Shown: positions 49,362 through 58,957 of the stretch, piece after piece
Layout of the letters: each line of letters begins with the position of its first letter
Numbering within the stretch: position 1 is the stretch's first letter
Source: Methylobacterium sp. E-045
GTDB lineage: Bacteria; Pseudomonadota; Alphaproteobacteria; Rhizobiales; Beijerinckiaceae
Direction: 5' to 3'
NCBI RefSeq assembly: GCF_022829685.1
Contig: NZ_JAKSYE010000074.1
Location: forward strand, 26,890 to 90,889
Length of the DNA stretch: 64,000 nucleotides
Made by a program: the position numbers and the translations under genes
Notes under the pieces: model-generated
What the model was told of the DNA's origin: nothing
Seen by the model: only the letters and a program-made list of their open reading frames with translations
Databases searched by the model: none

Positions 49362-52300
49362 CTGGGTGCTGGCGTCCTGAGATCGAGGGTGAGCGGGAAC
49401 TCGCGGCTGATCTCCTCGGCCGGCATCTCGACCTTGCCGGGGGTGTGGCCGTGGGCCTGGAAGCGCGCGAGACGGCGTCCCTCGGCTTCGTAGGTGTTCA
49501 CCGGGAAGGTCTCGTAGTTGCGCCCGCCGGGATGGCTGACATGGTAGCGGCAGCCGCCGATCGAGCGTCCGCTCCACGCATCGAGGATGTCGATGGTGAG
49601 GGGCGAATGCGCGGGGATCGTCGGATGCATCGAGGAGGCCGGCTGCCACGCCTTGAAGCGCAGGCCCGCCACCGCTTCGCCCACCGTGCCGGTGCTCGTC
49701 ATCGGAAGGCGCCGGCCGTTGCAGCTGATGATGTGGCGGCCGGGGACGAAGCCCTCGACCTTGACCTGCAGACGCTCCACCGAGCTGTCCACGTACCGCA
49801 CGGTTCCACCGATCGCCCCCTCTTCGCCCAGGACGTGCCAGGGCTCCAATGCCTGCCGCAGTTCCAGCTTGACGCCGCCCTGCTCCACCGTCCCGAAGAC
49901 CGGGAAGCGGAACTCGTACTGCGCCTGGAATGCCGCCGGGTCGAAGTCGTAACCGGCTTGGCGGAGGTCTTCCAGCACGCCGAGGAAGTCCGTCCAGAGG
50001 AAGTGGGGCAGCATGAAGCGATCGTGCAGGCCCGTGCCCCAACGGACACAGCCGCCCTCCTGCGGTTCGCGCCAGGCCCAGGCGACGATGGCCCGCAGCA
50101 GCAATTGCTGGGCGAGGCTCATGCGCGGGTCCGGCGGCATCTCGAAGGAGCGGAACTCCAGCAGGCCGAGGCGGCCGGTGGGGCCGTCCGGCGAGTAGAG
50201 CTTGTCGATGCAGATCTCGGAGCGGTGGGTGTTGCCGGTGACGTCCACGAGGATGTTGCGGAAGATCCGGTCCACCAGCCAGCGCGGGATATTCGGCTCG
50301 TCGGGTTTGGGCACTTGCGCCAGGGCGATCTCGAGCTCGTAGAGCCCGTCGTGGCGGGCCTCGTCCATGCGCGGGGCCTGGCTCGTCGGGCCGATATAGA
50401 GGCCGGCGAACAGGTAGGAGAGCGAGGGGTGGCGCTGCCAGTAGAGCACGAGGCTCTTCAGCAGGTCCGGCCGGCGCAGGAACGGGGAATCGTTGGGGGT
50501 CGCGCCGCCGAGCACCACGTGGTTGCCGCCGCCGGTGCCGGTATGGCGGCCGTCGGTCATGAATTTTTGCGCGCCCAGGCGGATCTGGCGGGCATCCTCG
50601 TAGAGCTCGCTGGTGATGGTCACGGCCTCGCGCCAGGAGGTGGCGGGATGCACGTTCACCTCGATCACGCCGGGATCGGGCGTGACCTTGATGACGTTCA
50701 GGCGCGGATCGAACGGCGGCTCGTAGCCCTCGATATGCAGGGGCTGCTTCAGCTCGGCGGCGACGATTTCGAGATGGCCGATGAGTTCGAGATACTCGTC
50801 CACCCGCTGGAGCGGCGGCATGAACACGCGCAGCACCCCGTCCCGCGGCTCGACGGCGAGGGCCGTGCGCACGGCGACGCCGGTGACGCCCGAACCGTTC
50901 TCGGTCTTCGTGCCGGGATGGCCCTCGGGGAGCGCGCCCCGGTCCTCCAGGGGATCCTGGGGCTGGTAATAGGGGTAGTGCTCCGGCGGCACGAAGGGCA
51001 GCGAGCTCAGGGGCAGGCGATACCCCACCGGGGAATCGCCCGGCGTCAGGAAGGCGTGGCTGCGGCGGAACTGCCAGGCTTCCGAGATCCAGCGGCGGTC
51101 GTCGGGATCGTCCTTGCCCAGCGGCAGGCTCGCCAGGGGCAGGGCATAGCCGGCGGCCTCGCCGAGGCCGCGCTCGAACACCCGCGCGATGCGGGCGTTG
51201 GTCTCCGGGTTCGGGAACTTGGCGTCCGAGGTGGTGACGTTGACCGGCAGTTCGTCCCGCTTCTCCTCCCAGTAGATGGGATCCTCGAAGGCGGGGAACA
51301 CGTAGGCGTCGAGGCCGAGGCGCCTGGCGACGCCGTCGATCAGCGCCTTCGCCTTGCTGGAGGTGGCGTCACGCGGGCCGTCCTCCTTGGCGACGAGGTC
51401 GGGGTTGCTCCAGATCGGCTTGCCGTCCCGGCGCCAGTACAGGGCGAAGGCCCAGCGCGGCAGGCTCTCGCCCGGATACCACTTGCCCTGGCCGTAATGC
51501 AGCATGCCGCCGGGTCCGAAGCGGGTGTGCAGGCGCCGGATCAGCTTGTCGGCGAGGCCGCGCTTCGTCGGCCCCACGGCGGCGGCGTTCCACTCGGCCG
51601 ATTCGAAATCGTCGATGGAGACGAAGGTCGGCTCGCCGCCCATGGTCAGGCGCACGTCCTGCTCGGTGAGATCGACGTCGATCCGCTCGCCGAGCGCATC
51701 CATCTTGGCCCAGACCTCGTCCGAGAAGGGCTTCGTGATGCGCGGGGCCTCGGCCACGCGGGTCACCGTCATCTCGAAGCCGAACTCCACTCCGGCGGGT
51801 TCGGCGAGGCCGGAGATCGGCGCGGCCGACTGGTAGTGCGGGGTGGCGGCGAGCGGGATGTGGCCCTCGCCGCAGAGGAGGCCGGAGGTGGCGTCGAGGC
51901 CGATCCAGCCGGCGCCCGGCAGGTAGACCTCGGCCCAGGCGTGCAGGTCGGTGAAGTCGGTGGAGGTGCCGGCCGGGCCGTCCACCGCCGTCGTGTCGGG
52001 AATGAGCTGGATCAGGTAGCCGGAGACGAAGCGTGCGGCGAGACCGATGCGGCGCAGCACCTGGACCAGGAGCCACGCGGAATCGCGGCACGAGCCGCTC
52101 TTCAGGGTCAGCGTCTCGGCCGGCGTCTGGACGCCCGGCTCCATGCGGACGCCGTAGGTGATCTCCGAGGCGATCATGGCGTTGAGGGCCACGAGGAAGA
52201 GCACGGTGTTGGGCTGTTCGGGCAACCGCTCGAGGAGCGCGTCGATCTCCGGTCCCGTGGCGTCGTCGGTGACGAGATAGGGCTTCAGCTCCGCCGTGAG

Positions 52301-52627
52301 GTCGCTCTCGTAGGCGAAGGGGCGGGTCTGGGCGTAGTCCTCCACGAAGAAGTCGAACGGGTTGATCACCGCCATCTCGGCGGTCAGATCGACCTCGATC
52401 TTCAATTCGGTGGTCCGCTCGGGGAAGACCAGGCGGGCGAGCCAGTTCCCGTTCGGGTCCTGCTGCCAGTTGATGAAGTGGTTCTCCGGCAGGATCTTCA
52501 GGGAGTAGGCCGGCACGATCGAGCGCGTATGCGGCGCCGGGCGCAGGCGGATCACCTGCGGTCCGAGCTGGATCGGCCGGTCGTACTTGTAGTGGGTGAC
52601 GTGGTGGAGGGCGGCTTTGATGGACAC
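49358..52627 (-). CDS. Transglutaminase / DUF2126 fusion protein
   Basis: 1089 residues, starting at GTG 52627 with GGGAG before it. Residues ~1-300 are a transglutaminase: [40 protein letters not shown] with catalytic Cys and [20 protein letters not shown] with His. The remaining ~780 residues are DUF2126, with [37 protein letters not shown] and a core rich in Trp and Arg. DUF2126 proteins are predicted to be peptide or amide-ligating enzymes. It is the first gene of the operon. Confidence 0.9.
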   Translation of the reverse strand: MSIKAALHHVTHYKYDRPIQLGPQVIRLRPAPHTRSIVPAYSLKILPENHFINWQQDPNGNWLARLVFPERTTELKIEVDLTAEMAVINPFDFFVEDYAQTRPFAYESDLTAELKPYLVTDDATGPEIDALLERLPEQPNTVLFLVALNAMIASEITYGVRMEPGVQTPAETLTLKSGSCRDSAWLLVQVLRRIGLAARFVSGYLIQLIPDTTAVDGPAGTSTDFTDLHAWAEVYLPGAGWIGLDATSGLLCGEGHIPLAATPHYQSAAPISGLAEPAGVEFGFEMTVTRVAEAPRITKPFSDEVWAKMDALGERIDVDLTEQDVRLTMGGEPTFVSIDDFESAEWNAAAVGPTKRGLADKLIRRLHTRFGPGGMLHYGQGKWYPGESLPRWAFALYWRRDGKPIWSNPDLVAKEDGPRDATSSKAKALIDGVARRLGLDAYVFPAFEDPIYWEEKRDELPVNVTTSDAKFPNPETNARIARVFERGLGEAAGYALPLASLPLGKDDPDDRRWISEAWQFRRSHAFLTPGDSPVGYRLPLSSLPFVPPEHYPYYQPQDPLEDRGALPEGHPGTKTENGSGVTGVAVRTALAVEPRDGVLRVFMPPLQRVDEYLELIGHLEIVAAELKQPLHIEGYEPPFDPRLNVIKVTPDPGVIEVNVHPATSWREAVTITSELYEDARQIRLGAQKFMTDGRHTGTGGGNHVVLGGATPNDSPFLRRPDLLKSLVLYWQRHPSLSYLFAGLYIGPTSQAPRMDEARHDGLYELEIALAQVPKPDEPNIPRWLVDRIFRNILVDVTGNTHRSEICIDKLYSPDGPTGRLGLLEFRSFEMPPDPRMSLAQQLLLRAIVAWAWREPQEGGCVRWGTGLHDRFMLPHFLWTDFLGVLEDLRQAGYDFDPAAFQAQYEFRFPVFGTVEQGGVKLELRQALEPWHVLGEEGAIGGTVRYVDSSVERLQVKVEGFVPGRHIISCNGRRLPMTSTGTVGEAVAGLRFKAWQPASSMHPTIPAHSPLTIDILDAWSGRSIGGCRYHVSHPGGRNYETFPVNTYEAEGRRLARFQAHGHTPGKVEMPAEEISREFPLTLDLRTPAPR

Positions 52628-52999
52628 GGGGACTCCCGCTGGTTCAGACGTGGTGCCGGGCGCGCGAGGTGCGCGCGCCGGCGGCGGGAAGCCGGGGCGC
52701 ATCACCGAAACGCCTCCGAGCTGTCATCGGCGTTTCGAGGCCGAATGACCATAGGCCGGGAACAGCGCCGACGGCAGTCGAATTCGGTGCTAGTCTACAG
52801 CGACGTTGCCCGACCGGGCGGTGGAAGGCGAAGACGTTCATCGCGTGAGGATCGTGGCCCTGGCAGTTCAGACATACGGCGTGGCGATGCGGCCCGTCGC
52901 CGAGCGCGAAGCAAATTCCGTGCATCGTGGCGCGGGACGCCGCCGCGCCGCGCTCCCGCGCGCTCGGCCCGGCGACCGTCCGGCGGGCACGGCCGGCCG
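52628..52999. other. 372-base divergent gap before the metallopeptidase
   Basis: No gene is supported. Promoters for the transglutaminase operon and the metallopeptidase must lie here, but I could not place them. GCGCGCG-rich stretches suggest no clear sigma-70 elements. Confidence 0.4.
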
Positions 53000-54148
53000 A
53001 TGAAGGTCTTCCAGTGCCAGGCCTGCGACCAGCCGGTGAGCTTCGAGAGCACGGAATGCGACAGCTGCCAGCGGCGGCTCGGCTATGTCTGCCAGTCGCA
53101 TGAGATGTCGGCCCTCGAACCCTCCGGTTCGGTCTGGCACGCCTATGCCGACCCGGCCCGGAAATACCGCTTCTGCGCCAATGCCGATTACCATGCGTGC
53201 AACTGGCTGGTGCCAGAGGACAGCCCGGACCGCTACTGTACCTCCTGCCGGCACAACCGCGTCGTCCCGGACCTGACCCTCGACTGGAACCTCACCCGCT
53301 GGCGCCAGATCGAGGCGGCCAAGCATCGGTTGTTCTACTCGCTCCTGCGCCTGGACCTGCCCCTGATGACCCGGGAGGAGAACCCGGCCACGGGCCTCGC
53401 CTTCGATTTCCTGGTCGATCCGGCCGAGAATTACAGCGTCGGCGCGCCCGTCCTCACCGGGCATCGCAGCGGCCTCATCACCCTCAACATCGCCGAGGCC
53501 GACGACGTCGAGCGCGAGCGCCGGCGGATGCTGTTCGGCGAGTATTACCGCACGCTGCTCGGGCATTTCCGCCACGAGATCGGGCATTATTTCTGGAACG
53601 TCCTGGTCCGCTACGACCAGAGCATCTGGGCGTTCCGCGACCTGTTCGGCGACGAGCGCGCCAGCTACGGCATGGCCCTGCAGCGCTACTACGGCCAGGG
53701 CGCGCCGCCGGACTGGCAGGAATCCTACGTCAGCGCCTACGCCACCAGCCACCCGTGGGAGGATTTCGCCGAGACCTGGGCGCATTACCTCCACATCGTC
53801 GACACGGTGGAGACGGCGAGCGCCTTCGAGCTCCATCTGCGGCCGCGCCTGCGCAGCAGCACGCCGGAACCCGTGGTGATCGATTTCGATCCGTATCAAT
53901 CCCCCGACCTCGACCGTCTGGTCTCGGTCTGGCTGCCGCTGACCTACGCGGTGAATTCCCTCAGCCGGAGCATGGGGCAGCCGGCGCTGTATCCGTTCAA
54001 GCTGACCCCGGCCGTGATCGCCAAGCTCGCCTTCGTCCACGACCGGATCGACGCCGTCCGCTCGGCCACGGGCCACCAGCTCGATTCCGACGTCCTGAAG
54101 GCCGTCATCACCGGCCTGCGCCAGCGCGTGGCCCCTCCGAACGTTTGA
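53000..54148 (+). CDS. Putative zinc-binding metallopeptidase
   Basis: 382 residues from ATG 53000. The N-terminus is a zinc ribbon (CQACDQPVSFESTECDSC, then a later YCTSCRHN). A helical region leads into the HEIGHYFWNVL zincin motif with two His, and EDFAETWAHYLHI supplies a third Glu ligand. This matches the putative zinc-binding metallopeptidase family (DUF2248-type). It lies divergently next to the transglutaminase/ATP-grasp operon, an association seen in other genomes. Confidence 0.88.
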   Translation: MKVFQCQACDQPVSFESTECDSCQRRLGYVCQSHEMSALEPSGSVWHAYADPARKYRFCANADYHACNWLVPEDSPDRYCTSCRHNRVVPDLTLDWNLTRWRQIEAAKHRLFYSLLRLDLPLMTREENPATGLAFDFLVDPAENYSVGAPVLTGHRSGLITLNIAEADDVERERRRMLFGEYYRTLLGHFRHEIGHYFWNVLVRYDQSIWAFRDLFGDERASYGMALQRYYGQGAPPDWQESYVSAYATSHPWEDFAETWAHYLHIVDTVETASAFELHLRPRLRSSTPEPVVIDFDPYQSPDLDRLVSVWLPLTYAVNSLSRSMGQPALYPFKLTPAVIAKLAFVHDRIDAVRSATGHQLDSDVLKAVITGLRQRVAPPNV

Positions 54149-54157
54149 CCTCCGCTC

Positions 54158-54568
54158 TCACGGCTCCGGCGACGTCTCCGGCTCCGGCTTGGGGAGGGGG
54201 CGCGGGCGTCCGTCGTCGTCGATGGCGACGAAGGTGAAGGTCGCCTCGGTCACCTTCTCGCGCAGCTTGGTGCGGAAGCGCCGGGCCCAGGCCTCGACCT
54301 GGATCTTCATGGAGGTGCGGCCGACGCTCTCCACCCGGGTATAGACGCAGAGCACGTCGCCCACCCGCACCGGGCGGATGAAGGTCATCGCATCGACGGC
54401 CACCGTCACCACGCGCCCCTGCGCCCGGTCGACGCCGGCGATGCCCCCGGCCTGGTCCATCTGCGACATCACCCAGCCGCCGAAGATATCGCCGTTGGCG
54501 TTGGTGTCGGCCGGCATCGCGATGGTGCGCACCGTGAGGTCCCCACGCGGATCGCTGGTCTCGCCCAT
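54158..54568 (-). CDS. Acyl-CoA thioesterase, YciA-type hotdog
   Basis: 136 residues from ATG 54568, preceded by GGTGGAG six bases away; ATG 54592 is an alternative. The fold is hotdog: TIAMPADTNANGDIFGGWVM with the catalytic Asp, and VTVAVDAMTFIRPVRVGDVL. Such enzymes hydrolyse acyl-CoA in fatty acid metabolism. Convergent with the metallopeptidase (9-base gap). Confidence 0.9.
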   Translation of the reverse strand: MGETSDPRGDLTVRTIAMPADTNANGDIFGGWVMSQMDQAGGIAGVDRAQGRVVTVAVDAMTFIRPVRVGDVLCVYTRVESVGRTSMKIQVEAWARRFRTKLREKVTEATFTFVAIDDDGRPRPLPKPEPETSPEP

Positions 54569-54656
54569 TGCGGTCTCCACCCTGATCGCCACCGGCCTTC
54601 ATTCGTTCGAGGTGCGGCTTGGCCTCCATGCATCGGCCGACAGGGGGCGTCCGGTC

Positions 54657-54696
54657 AAGGAAAAGGCCCGGATGTCCCCCTCGGGACATCCGGGCC
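54657..54696 (-). terminator. Rho-independent terminator of the Tyr/Arg-rich gene
   Basis: A perfect 14-pair stem (54665-54678 with 54683-54696) with loop CCTC, followed on the minus strand by TTTTCCTT. It ends transcription of the Tyr/Arg-rich gene at 54738. Confidence 0.8.
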
Positions 54697-54737
54697 TCGG
54701 CAGAGATCGGCCGTGTCGGCTCGGTCGTATGAGCGGC

Positions 54738-55043
54738 TCAGTAGTAGAACCGGCGCGGGCCGTAGAACCGGCGCGGGCCGTAATACGGACGGCGGTAGAA
54801 CGGACGCGGCGCGAAGTACGGACGGCGATAGTAGGGACGGGCGTAATAGGGGCGACGGTAGAACGGGCGACGGTAATACGGCCGGCGGTAGTAGTACTGC
54901 GCCTTCTCGGCGACGGCCGGGGCGGCCTCGCTCTGAAGCGCGGAAACCGGGCCGATGGGCGCGGCCGAAGCGCCCTGGGGGGGCAGGGCGGCGAAGCCCA
55001 GGGCCAGCAAGGCGGCCAGAAGGAGTTTCCTCAACACGTTCAT
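54738..55043 (-). CDS. Secreted Tyr/Arg/Pro-rich repeat protein
   Basis: 101 residues from ATG 55043, AGGAG before it. A signal peptide (MNVLRKLLLAALLALGFAAL, cut near ASA-A) precedes a mature part made of short repeats such as RPYYRRPFYRRP and YGPRRFYGPRRFYY. Mature composition is dominated by Tyr, Arg, Pro and Phe, strongly basic and aromatic. Similar low-complexity secreted proteins are common in Methylobacterium and are uncharacterised. They may bind envelope polysaccharides. Confidence 0.75.
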   Translation of the reverse strand: MNVLRKLLLAALLALGFAALPPQGASAAPIGPVSALQSEAAPAVAEKAQYYYRRPYYRRPFYRRPYYARPYYRRPYFAPRPFYRRPYYGPRRFYGPRRFYY

Positions 55044-55216
55044 GACTCCTCGGATGATCGAACGATGGTGACGCGATGACGGCATGCGCGGAACTGCATG
55101 CTTGGCCGTCACTCGAACGCACGGACCCGGCAAACCGTTTCATGCCCTCCGCCGGCAAGCTTAACGGTTTGGCGCGCCGGGAACGGCCTTCGTTCGAGGG
55201 GGACGGCGTAAACGGG

Positions 55217-55402
55217 TCAGGCGATCTTCAGCGTCATGTCGACCACGCTGGCCTCGGACGAGCCCTTCACCAGGGTGATGCCGTGCTCGCAATCTTCCCT
55301 GCGGGCATAGCCCTCGGCCGAATCGGCGATGACGTTTCCGTTCGTGACCCGGAGGCGCCAGCGCCACTCGCCGCCCGAATCCCGGTAGAGTTCGAAACGC
55401 AT
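55217..55402 (-). CDS. DUF1508 (YegP-type) small protein
   Basis: 61 residues from ATG 55402, which has GAGGAGG eight bases upstream. Contains the YegP pattern MRFELYRDSGGEWRWRL and SAEGYARREDCEHGI, ending ASVVDMTLKIA. One DUF1508 unit; function unknown. Confidence 0.85.
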   Translation of the reverse strand: MRFELYRDSGGEWRWRLRVTNGNVIADSAEGYARREDCEHGITLVKGSSEASVVDMTLKIA

Positions 55403-55566
55403 ATCCACGCCTCCTCGCGGCGATGACCGCCATAGGGTCAGATGGCGCGGGATCGTCCGTCGGCAATGCCCGTCCCGGCGGCGGGCCGGACACGACAACG
55501 CCGCCCCGGACAGGTCCGGGGCGGCGCCGGGCCGGGCGAACCCGACCGTCGAAGCGTCAAGTGAGA

Positions 55567-57057
55567 TCAGGAACGCGGGAAGCGATCGAGCCAGCCGATG
55601 GCACGGCCTTCGCCGCCGGCATTGCCGCCGCCGCCGCTGCGCGGGCGCTCGCCCTGGCGCGGCGCGCGGTTGTCGCCGCGCTGGTCGGGACGGGGGCCGC
55701 GGCCCTGCCCGTCGGACGGACGATCGCCGCGGCCTTCCTGGGGACGGCCGGACCGGGCCTGCCCGGCGGGCTGGCCACCACGACCGCCGCCCGGACGGGC
55801 ACCGGCGCCGGGACGACCGCCGCCGGGACGCTGGCCCTGGCGCTGGCCGGGACGCTGGCCCTGGGGCGCCGGACGGCGCTCCTCGGCCTGGGCGGCCTCG
55901 GCCGCTTCCTGGCGGGTCGGCGGGTTGAAGCCCTCGGGGAAGGCGCCGACGGGGATCTTCTGGCGCGTGGTGCGCTCGATATCCCGCAGGTAGGCCTTCT
56001 CCTCGTCGTTGCAGAACGAGATGGCGAGCCCGTTCGCCCCGGCGCGCGCGGTGCGGCCGATGCGGTGGACGTAGCTCTCCGGCACGTTGGGCAGGTCGTA
56101 GTTGATGACGTGGCTCACCGCCTCGACATCGATGCCGCGGGCGGCGATGTCGGTGGCGACCAGCACGCGGCAGGACCCGTCCTTGAACGCGGCGAGCGCC
56201 CGCTCGCGCTGCGGCTGGGACTTGTTGCCGTGGATGGCCGAGGCGTTGATCGCGACCTTCTCCAGGCCGCGCACCACGCGGTCGGCGCCGTGCTTGGTCC
56301 GGGTGAAGACGAGCACGCGCTCGATCTTCGGGTCGCGCAGGATGTGGTTGAGCAGGGCCTGCTTCGCGCCGGTATGGGCGAAGATGACCTCCTGGGTGAC
56401 GCGCTCGGCCGTCGTCGCCACCGGCGTGACGGCGACCTGGACGGGATCGCGGAGGTACTGGTCGGCGAGGCCGGCGATGTTCTTCGGCATGGTGGCCGAG
56501 AAGAACAGGCTCTGGCGCTCCTTCGGCAGCATCTTCACGATGCGCTTGAGGGCGTGGATGAAGCCGAGGTCGAGCATCTGGTCGGCCTCGTCGAGGACGA
56601 GGATCTCGACGGCCTCGAGGGTCAGCGAGCGGCGCTCGATGAGGTCCATGAGGCGGCCCGGCGTGGCGACGAGGATGTCGACGCCGTTGGCGAGCGCCTT
56701 CTCCTGGCGGGAGATGGTGACGCCGCCGAACACCACGGTGTTGGTGAACGACAGGTGTTTTCCGTAATCGGAAAAGCTCTCGGCGATCTGGTTGGCGAGC
56801 TCGCGGGTGGGCGAGAGCACCAGCACGCGGCAGCCGCGACGGATGGCCTTGCGCGGGTTCTGGGCGAGGCGGTGCAGGATCGGCAGCGCGAAGGCCGCGG
56901 TCTTGCCGGTGCCGGTCTGGGCGATGCCGCAGAGGTCGCGGCCTTCCATGGCCGGGCGCAGGGCCTGGGCCTGGATCGGGGTCGGGGTCTTGTAGCCGGC
57001 CTCGTCCAGGGCGCGCAGCACGGGCTCTGCGAGTCCGAAATCGGTGAATTGGGTCAA
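55567..57057 (-). CDS. rhlE: DEAD-box RNA helicase, RhlE type
   Basis: 496 residues from a TTG start at 57057 (MTQFTDFGL in related proteins); a longer frame starts at ATG 57174. Motifs: Q-motif GYKTPTPIQAQ, I AQTGTGKTAAF, PTRELA, TPGRLMDL, II LDEADQML, III SATMP, IV-VI VFTRTKHGADRV, TDIAARGIDV, HRIGRTARAG. The C-terminal ~110 residues are Gly/Arg/Pro/Gln-rich (RGG-like). RhlE unwinds structured RNA and rRNA intermediates, often at low temperature. The 290-base upstream gap may hold a cold-responsive leader. Confidence 0.92.
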   Translation of the reverse strand: MTQFTDFGLAEPVLRALDEAGYKTPTPIQAQALRPAMEGRDLCGIAQTGTGKTAAFALPILHRLAQNPRKAIRRGCRVLVLSPTRELANQIAESFSDYGKHLSFTNTVVFGGVTISRQEKALANGVDILVATPGRLMDLIERRSLTLEAVEILVLDEADQMLDLGFIHALKRIVKMLPKERQSLFFSATMPKNIAGLADQYLRDPVQVAVTPVATTAERVTQEVIFAHTGAKQALLNHILRDPKIERVLVFTRTKHGADRVVRGLEKVAINASAIHGNKSQPQRERALAAFKDGSCRVLVATDIAARGIDVEAVSHVINYDLPNVPESYVHRIGRTARAGANGLAISFCNDEEKAYLRDIERTTRQKIPVGAFPEGFNPPTRQEAAEAAQAEERRPAPQGQRPGQRQGQRPGGGRPGAGARPGGGRGGQPAGQARSGRPQEGRGDRPSDGQGRGPRPDQRGDNRAPRQGERPRSGGGGNAGGEGRAIGWLDRFPRS

Positions 57058-57347
57058 GGGTAGACTTTCAGGCAGCGGGACCGGCCGGACGCCACCGAAA
57101 CGATGGCCGTCTTGTCGAAGGGGCTGGTCCGTTGAGCTGGAGGTCGCCCGCGTGATGGGGCGATCCGGGTGCATGCACGTTGAAGAGAGGGGCTCAGGTC
57201 GCTTGGGCCGCGCTGACGCGCAATCGGCGATCCGTCACGCAGCCCTCTCAAGCGAACCTGTCACGGCCGCTGACGCTGCAACTGCGATATGCGCTTTCGC
57301 GCCTGCGAAGTCAACGTGGTGCCCGAGCCATTCGCCCAGCGCGGGGC

Positions 57348-57701
57348 CTACCACCCGTATCGCGCCATCTGGTCGAGCTTGGCCCGGACTGCATTCTCGT
57401 CGCGGCCGAGGGTGGCGAGGCTCTGGGACAGGCCGTAGCAGGTGCCGCAGAACGGGAGCTGGACGAGGGGCATCGTCTCGGCGCGGAACCGGGACACGGA
57501 GCCGATCAGGCAGGCGATGACCACCTCGTCCGGGGGCGTGCCGACGCAATCCCCGCGCGGGCTGCCGAACAGAGCGCGGTTGGGATAGGCCAGGGCCAGG
57601 GTGGTGCCGCCCCGCCGGTCGGGAGCCGGCGGCAGGGTATAGCTGCGCACGAACAGGCCGGCGAACAGCACCGCCGCGCCGAGGGCCGCGAGGAGGCGCA
57701 T
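57348..57701 (-). CDS. Hypothetical protein with N-terminal membrane anchor
   Basis: 117 residues. MRLLAALGAAVLFAGLFV is a membrane anchor or signal, followed by SYTLPPAP. Two cysteines sit in the motif FCGTCYGL near the C-terminus. I do not recognise the family. It starts two bases after the previous gene's stop and is probably translated with it. Confidence 0.55.
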   Translation of the reverse strand: MRLLAALGAAVLFAGLFVRSYTLPPAPDRRGGTTLALAYPNRALFGSPRGDCVGTPPDEVVIACLIGSVSRFRAETMPLVQLPFCGTCYGLSQSLATLGRDENAVRAKLDQMARYGW

Positions 57702-57703
57702 GG

Positions 57704-57946
57704 TCAGGCGGTCTCGTCGAAGCGGGTCCGGTGGAACACCTCCGTCCCGGCTCCGTCGATGACGCGCACCGCCTCGGCGGGCCCCCCCGAGCGCTGCGGC
57801 GCCCGCGCCCGCGCGAACAGGAGGAGCGCGCGCTCCGTGGCGCTCTCCGCTCCGCTCGCGCGGATCGAGAGGCGCTGGCGCACGCGATCCTCGCCCTCGT
57901 CGTCGGAGCCGAGGATCTCGATGTGGAACGTCTCGCGGGCACTCAC
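57704..57946 (-). CDS. Hypothetical protein
   Basis: 80 residues, starting at GTG 57946. FHIEILGSDDEGEDRVRQRL, then ALLLFARARAPQRSG and AVRVIDGAGTEVFHRTRF. No family recognised. It precedes the anchored protein gene with a two-base gap; the pair probably forms one transcript. Confidence 0.5.
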   Translation of the reverse strand: MSARETFHIEILGSDDEGEDRVRQRLSIRASGAESATERALLLFARARAPQRSGGPAEAVRVIDGAGTEVFHRTRFDETA

Positions 57947-58080
57947 GATCGTGTCCGCTCCGGACGGGGGTCGAGGCTTGGGCTCGTCATGCCCGGAGCT
58001 TTCGCCTCAACGGACCGACTGTGCAAGCCGGGGGCGGATGTGGTTGAGTGGCGCTGACCCTCATTGCGGACAGAGAGACC

Positions 58081-58929
58081 ATGGCGCCTTCGCACTTCGT
58101 CACGACCGACTGGCTCAAGGAGCGCCTCGGCGCACCCGGCATCATCGTGCTCGATGCGTCGTGGTACCTGCCCGCCCAGGGGCGCGATGCCGCAGCCGAA
58201 TACCAGGCCGCCCACATCCCCGGCGCGATCCGCTTCGACATCGATGCCATGAGCGACGAGACCTCGTCCCTGCCGCACATGATGCCCCGGCCGGAGGTCT
58301 TCGCCTCGCGCATGCGCGAACTCGGTATCGGCGACGGCATGCACATCGTCGTCTATGACGGGATGGGCCTGTTCTCGGCGCCCCGCGTCTGGTGGATGCT
58401 GCGCACCTTCGGCGTGCGCGACGTGCAGATCCTGGAGGGCGGCTTCCCGGCATGGCTCGCCGCCGGCGGACCCACCGAGGATGGCGACGGCCCCCGCCGC
58501 GACCGGCGCCATTTCTCCGCGCGCCTCGACCACGGGGCCGTGGCCGATGCCGACGACGTGGCCCGCGCCCTGGAGACCGGCTCGGCCCAGGTCGTCGATG
58601 CCCGATCCGCCCCGCGTTTCCGCGGCGAGGAGGCCGAGCCGCGCCCCGGCGTGCGCCCCGGCCACATGCCGGGCGCCCGGAACGTCCATTATTCCGCGCT
58701 CCAGGCCGGCGGCCGGCTGAAGGACGCGGAGTCCCTGCGCAAGGTCTTCGCCGATGCCGGCGTCGATCCGGCCCGGCCCGTGGTCACCACCTGCGGCTCG
58801 GGGGTGACGGCGGCCATCGTCGCCCTGGCTCTCGAGACCCTCGGTCATCCGCCCCGCGCGCTCTATGACGGCTCCTGGTCCGAATGGGGCGTCGACCCCG
58901 CGCGGCCCGTGGCCACCGGACCGGCCTGA
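58081..58929 (+). CDS. sseA: 3-mercaptopyruvate sulfurtransferase
   Basis: 282 residues from ATG 58081; a GTG at 58048 would add 11 residues without a matching ribosome site. Two rhodanese domains: first VTTDWLKERLGAPGIIVLDA with EYQAAHIPGAIRFDIDAMSD, second with AQVVDARSAPRF and the active-site loop TTCGSGVTAAI with Cys. The C-terminal YDGSWSEWG is typical of SseA. It transfers sulfur from 3-mercaptopyruvate to acceptors such as cyanide or thiols. Confidence 0.94.
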   Translation: MAPSHFVTTDWLKERLGAPGIIVLDASWYLPAQGRDAAAEYQAAHIPGAIRFDIDAMSDETSSLPHMMPRPEVFASRMRELGIGDGMHIVVYDGMGLFSAPRVWWMLRTFGVRDVQILEGGFPAWLAAGGPTEDGDGPRRDRRHFSARLDHGAVADADDVARALETGSAQVVDARSAPRFRGEEAEPRPGVRPGHMPGARNVHYSALQAGGRLKDAESLRKVFADAGVDPARPVVTTCGSGVTAAIVALALETLGHPPRALYDGSWSEWGVDPARPVATGPA

Positions 58930-58957
58930 GGCGACGGAAGACCGAGCCCGCACGCGC

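Noticed and set aside
49202..52990. Very long plus-strand open frame across the transglutaminase operon
   Set aside because: It is in frame with the metallopeptidase but antisense to well-supported enzymes; its translation is Arg/Gly/Ala/His-rich. The metallopeptidase is better started at ATG 53000, where the zinc ribbon begins.
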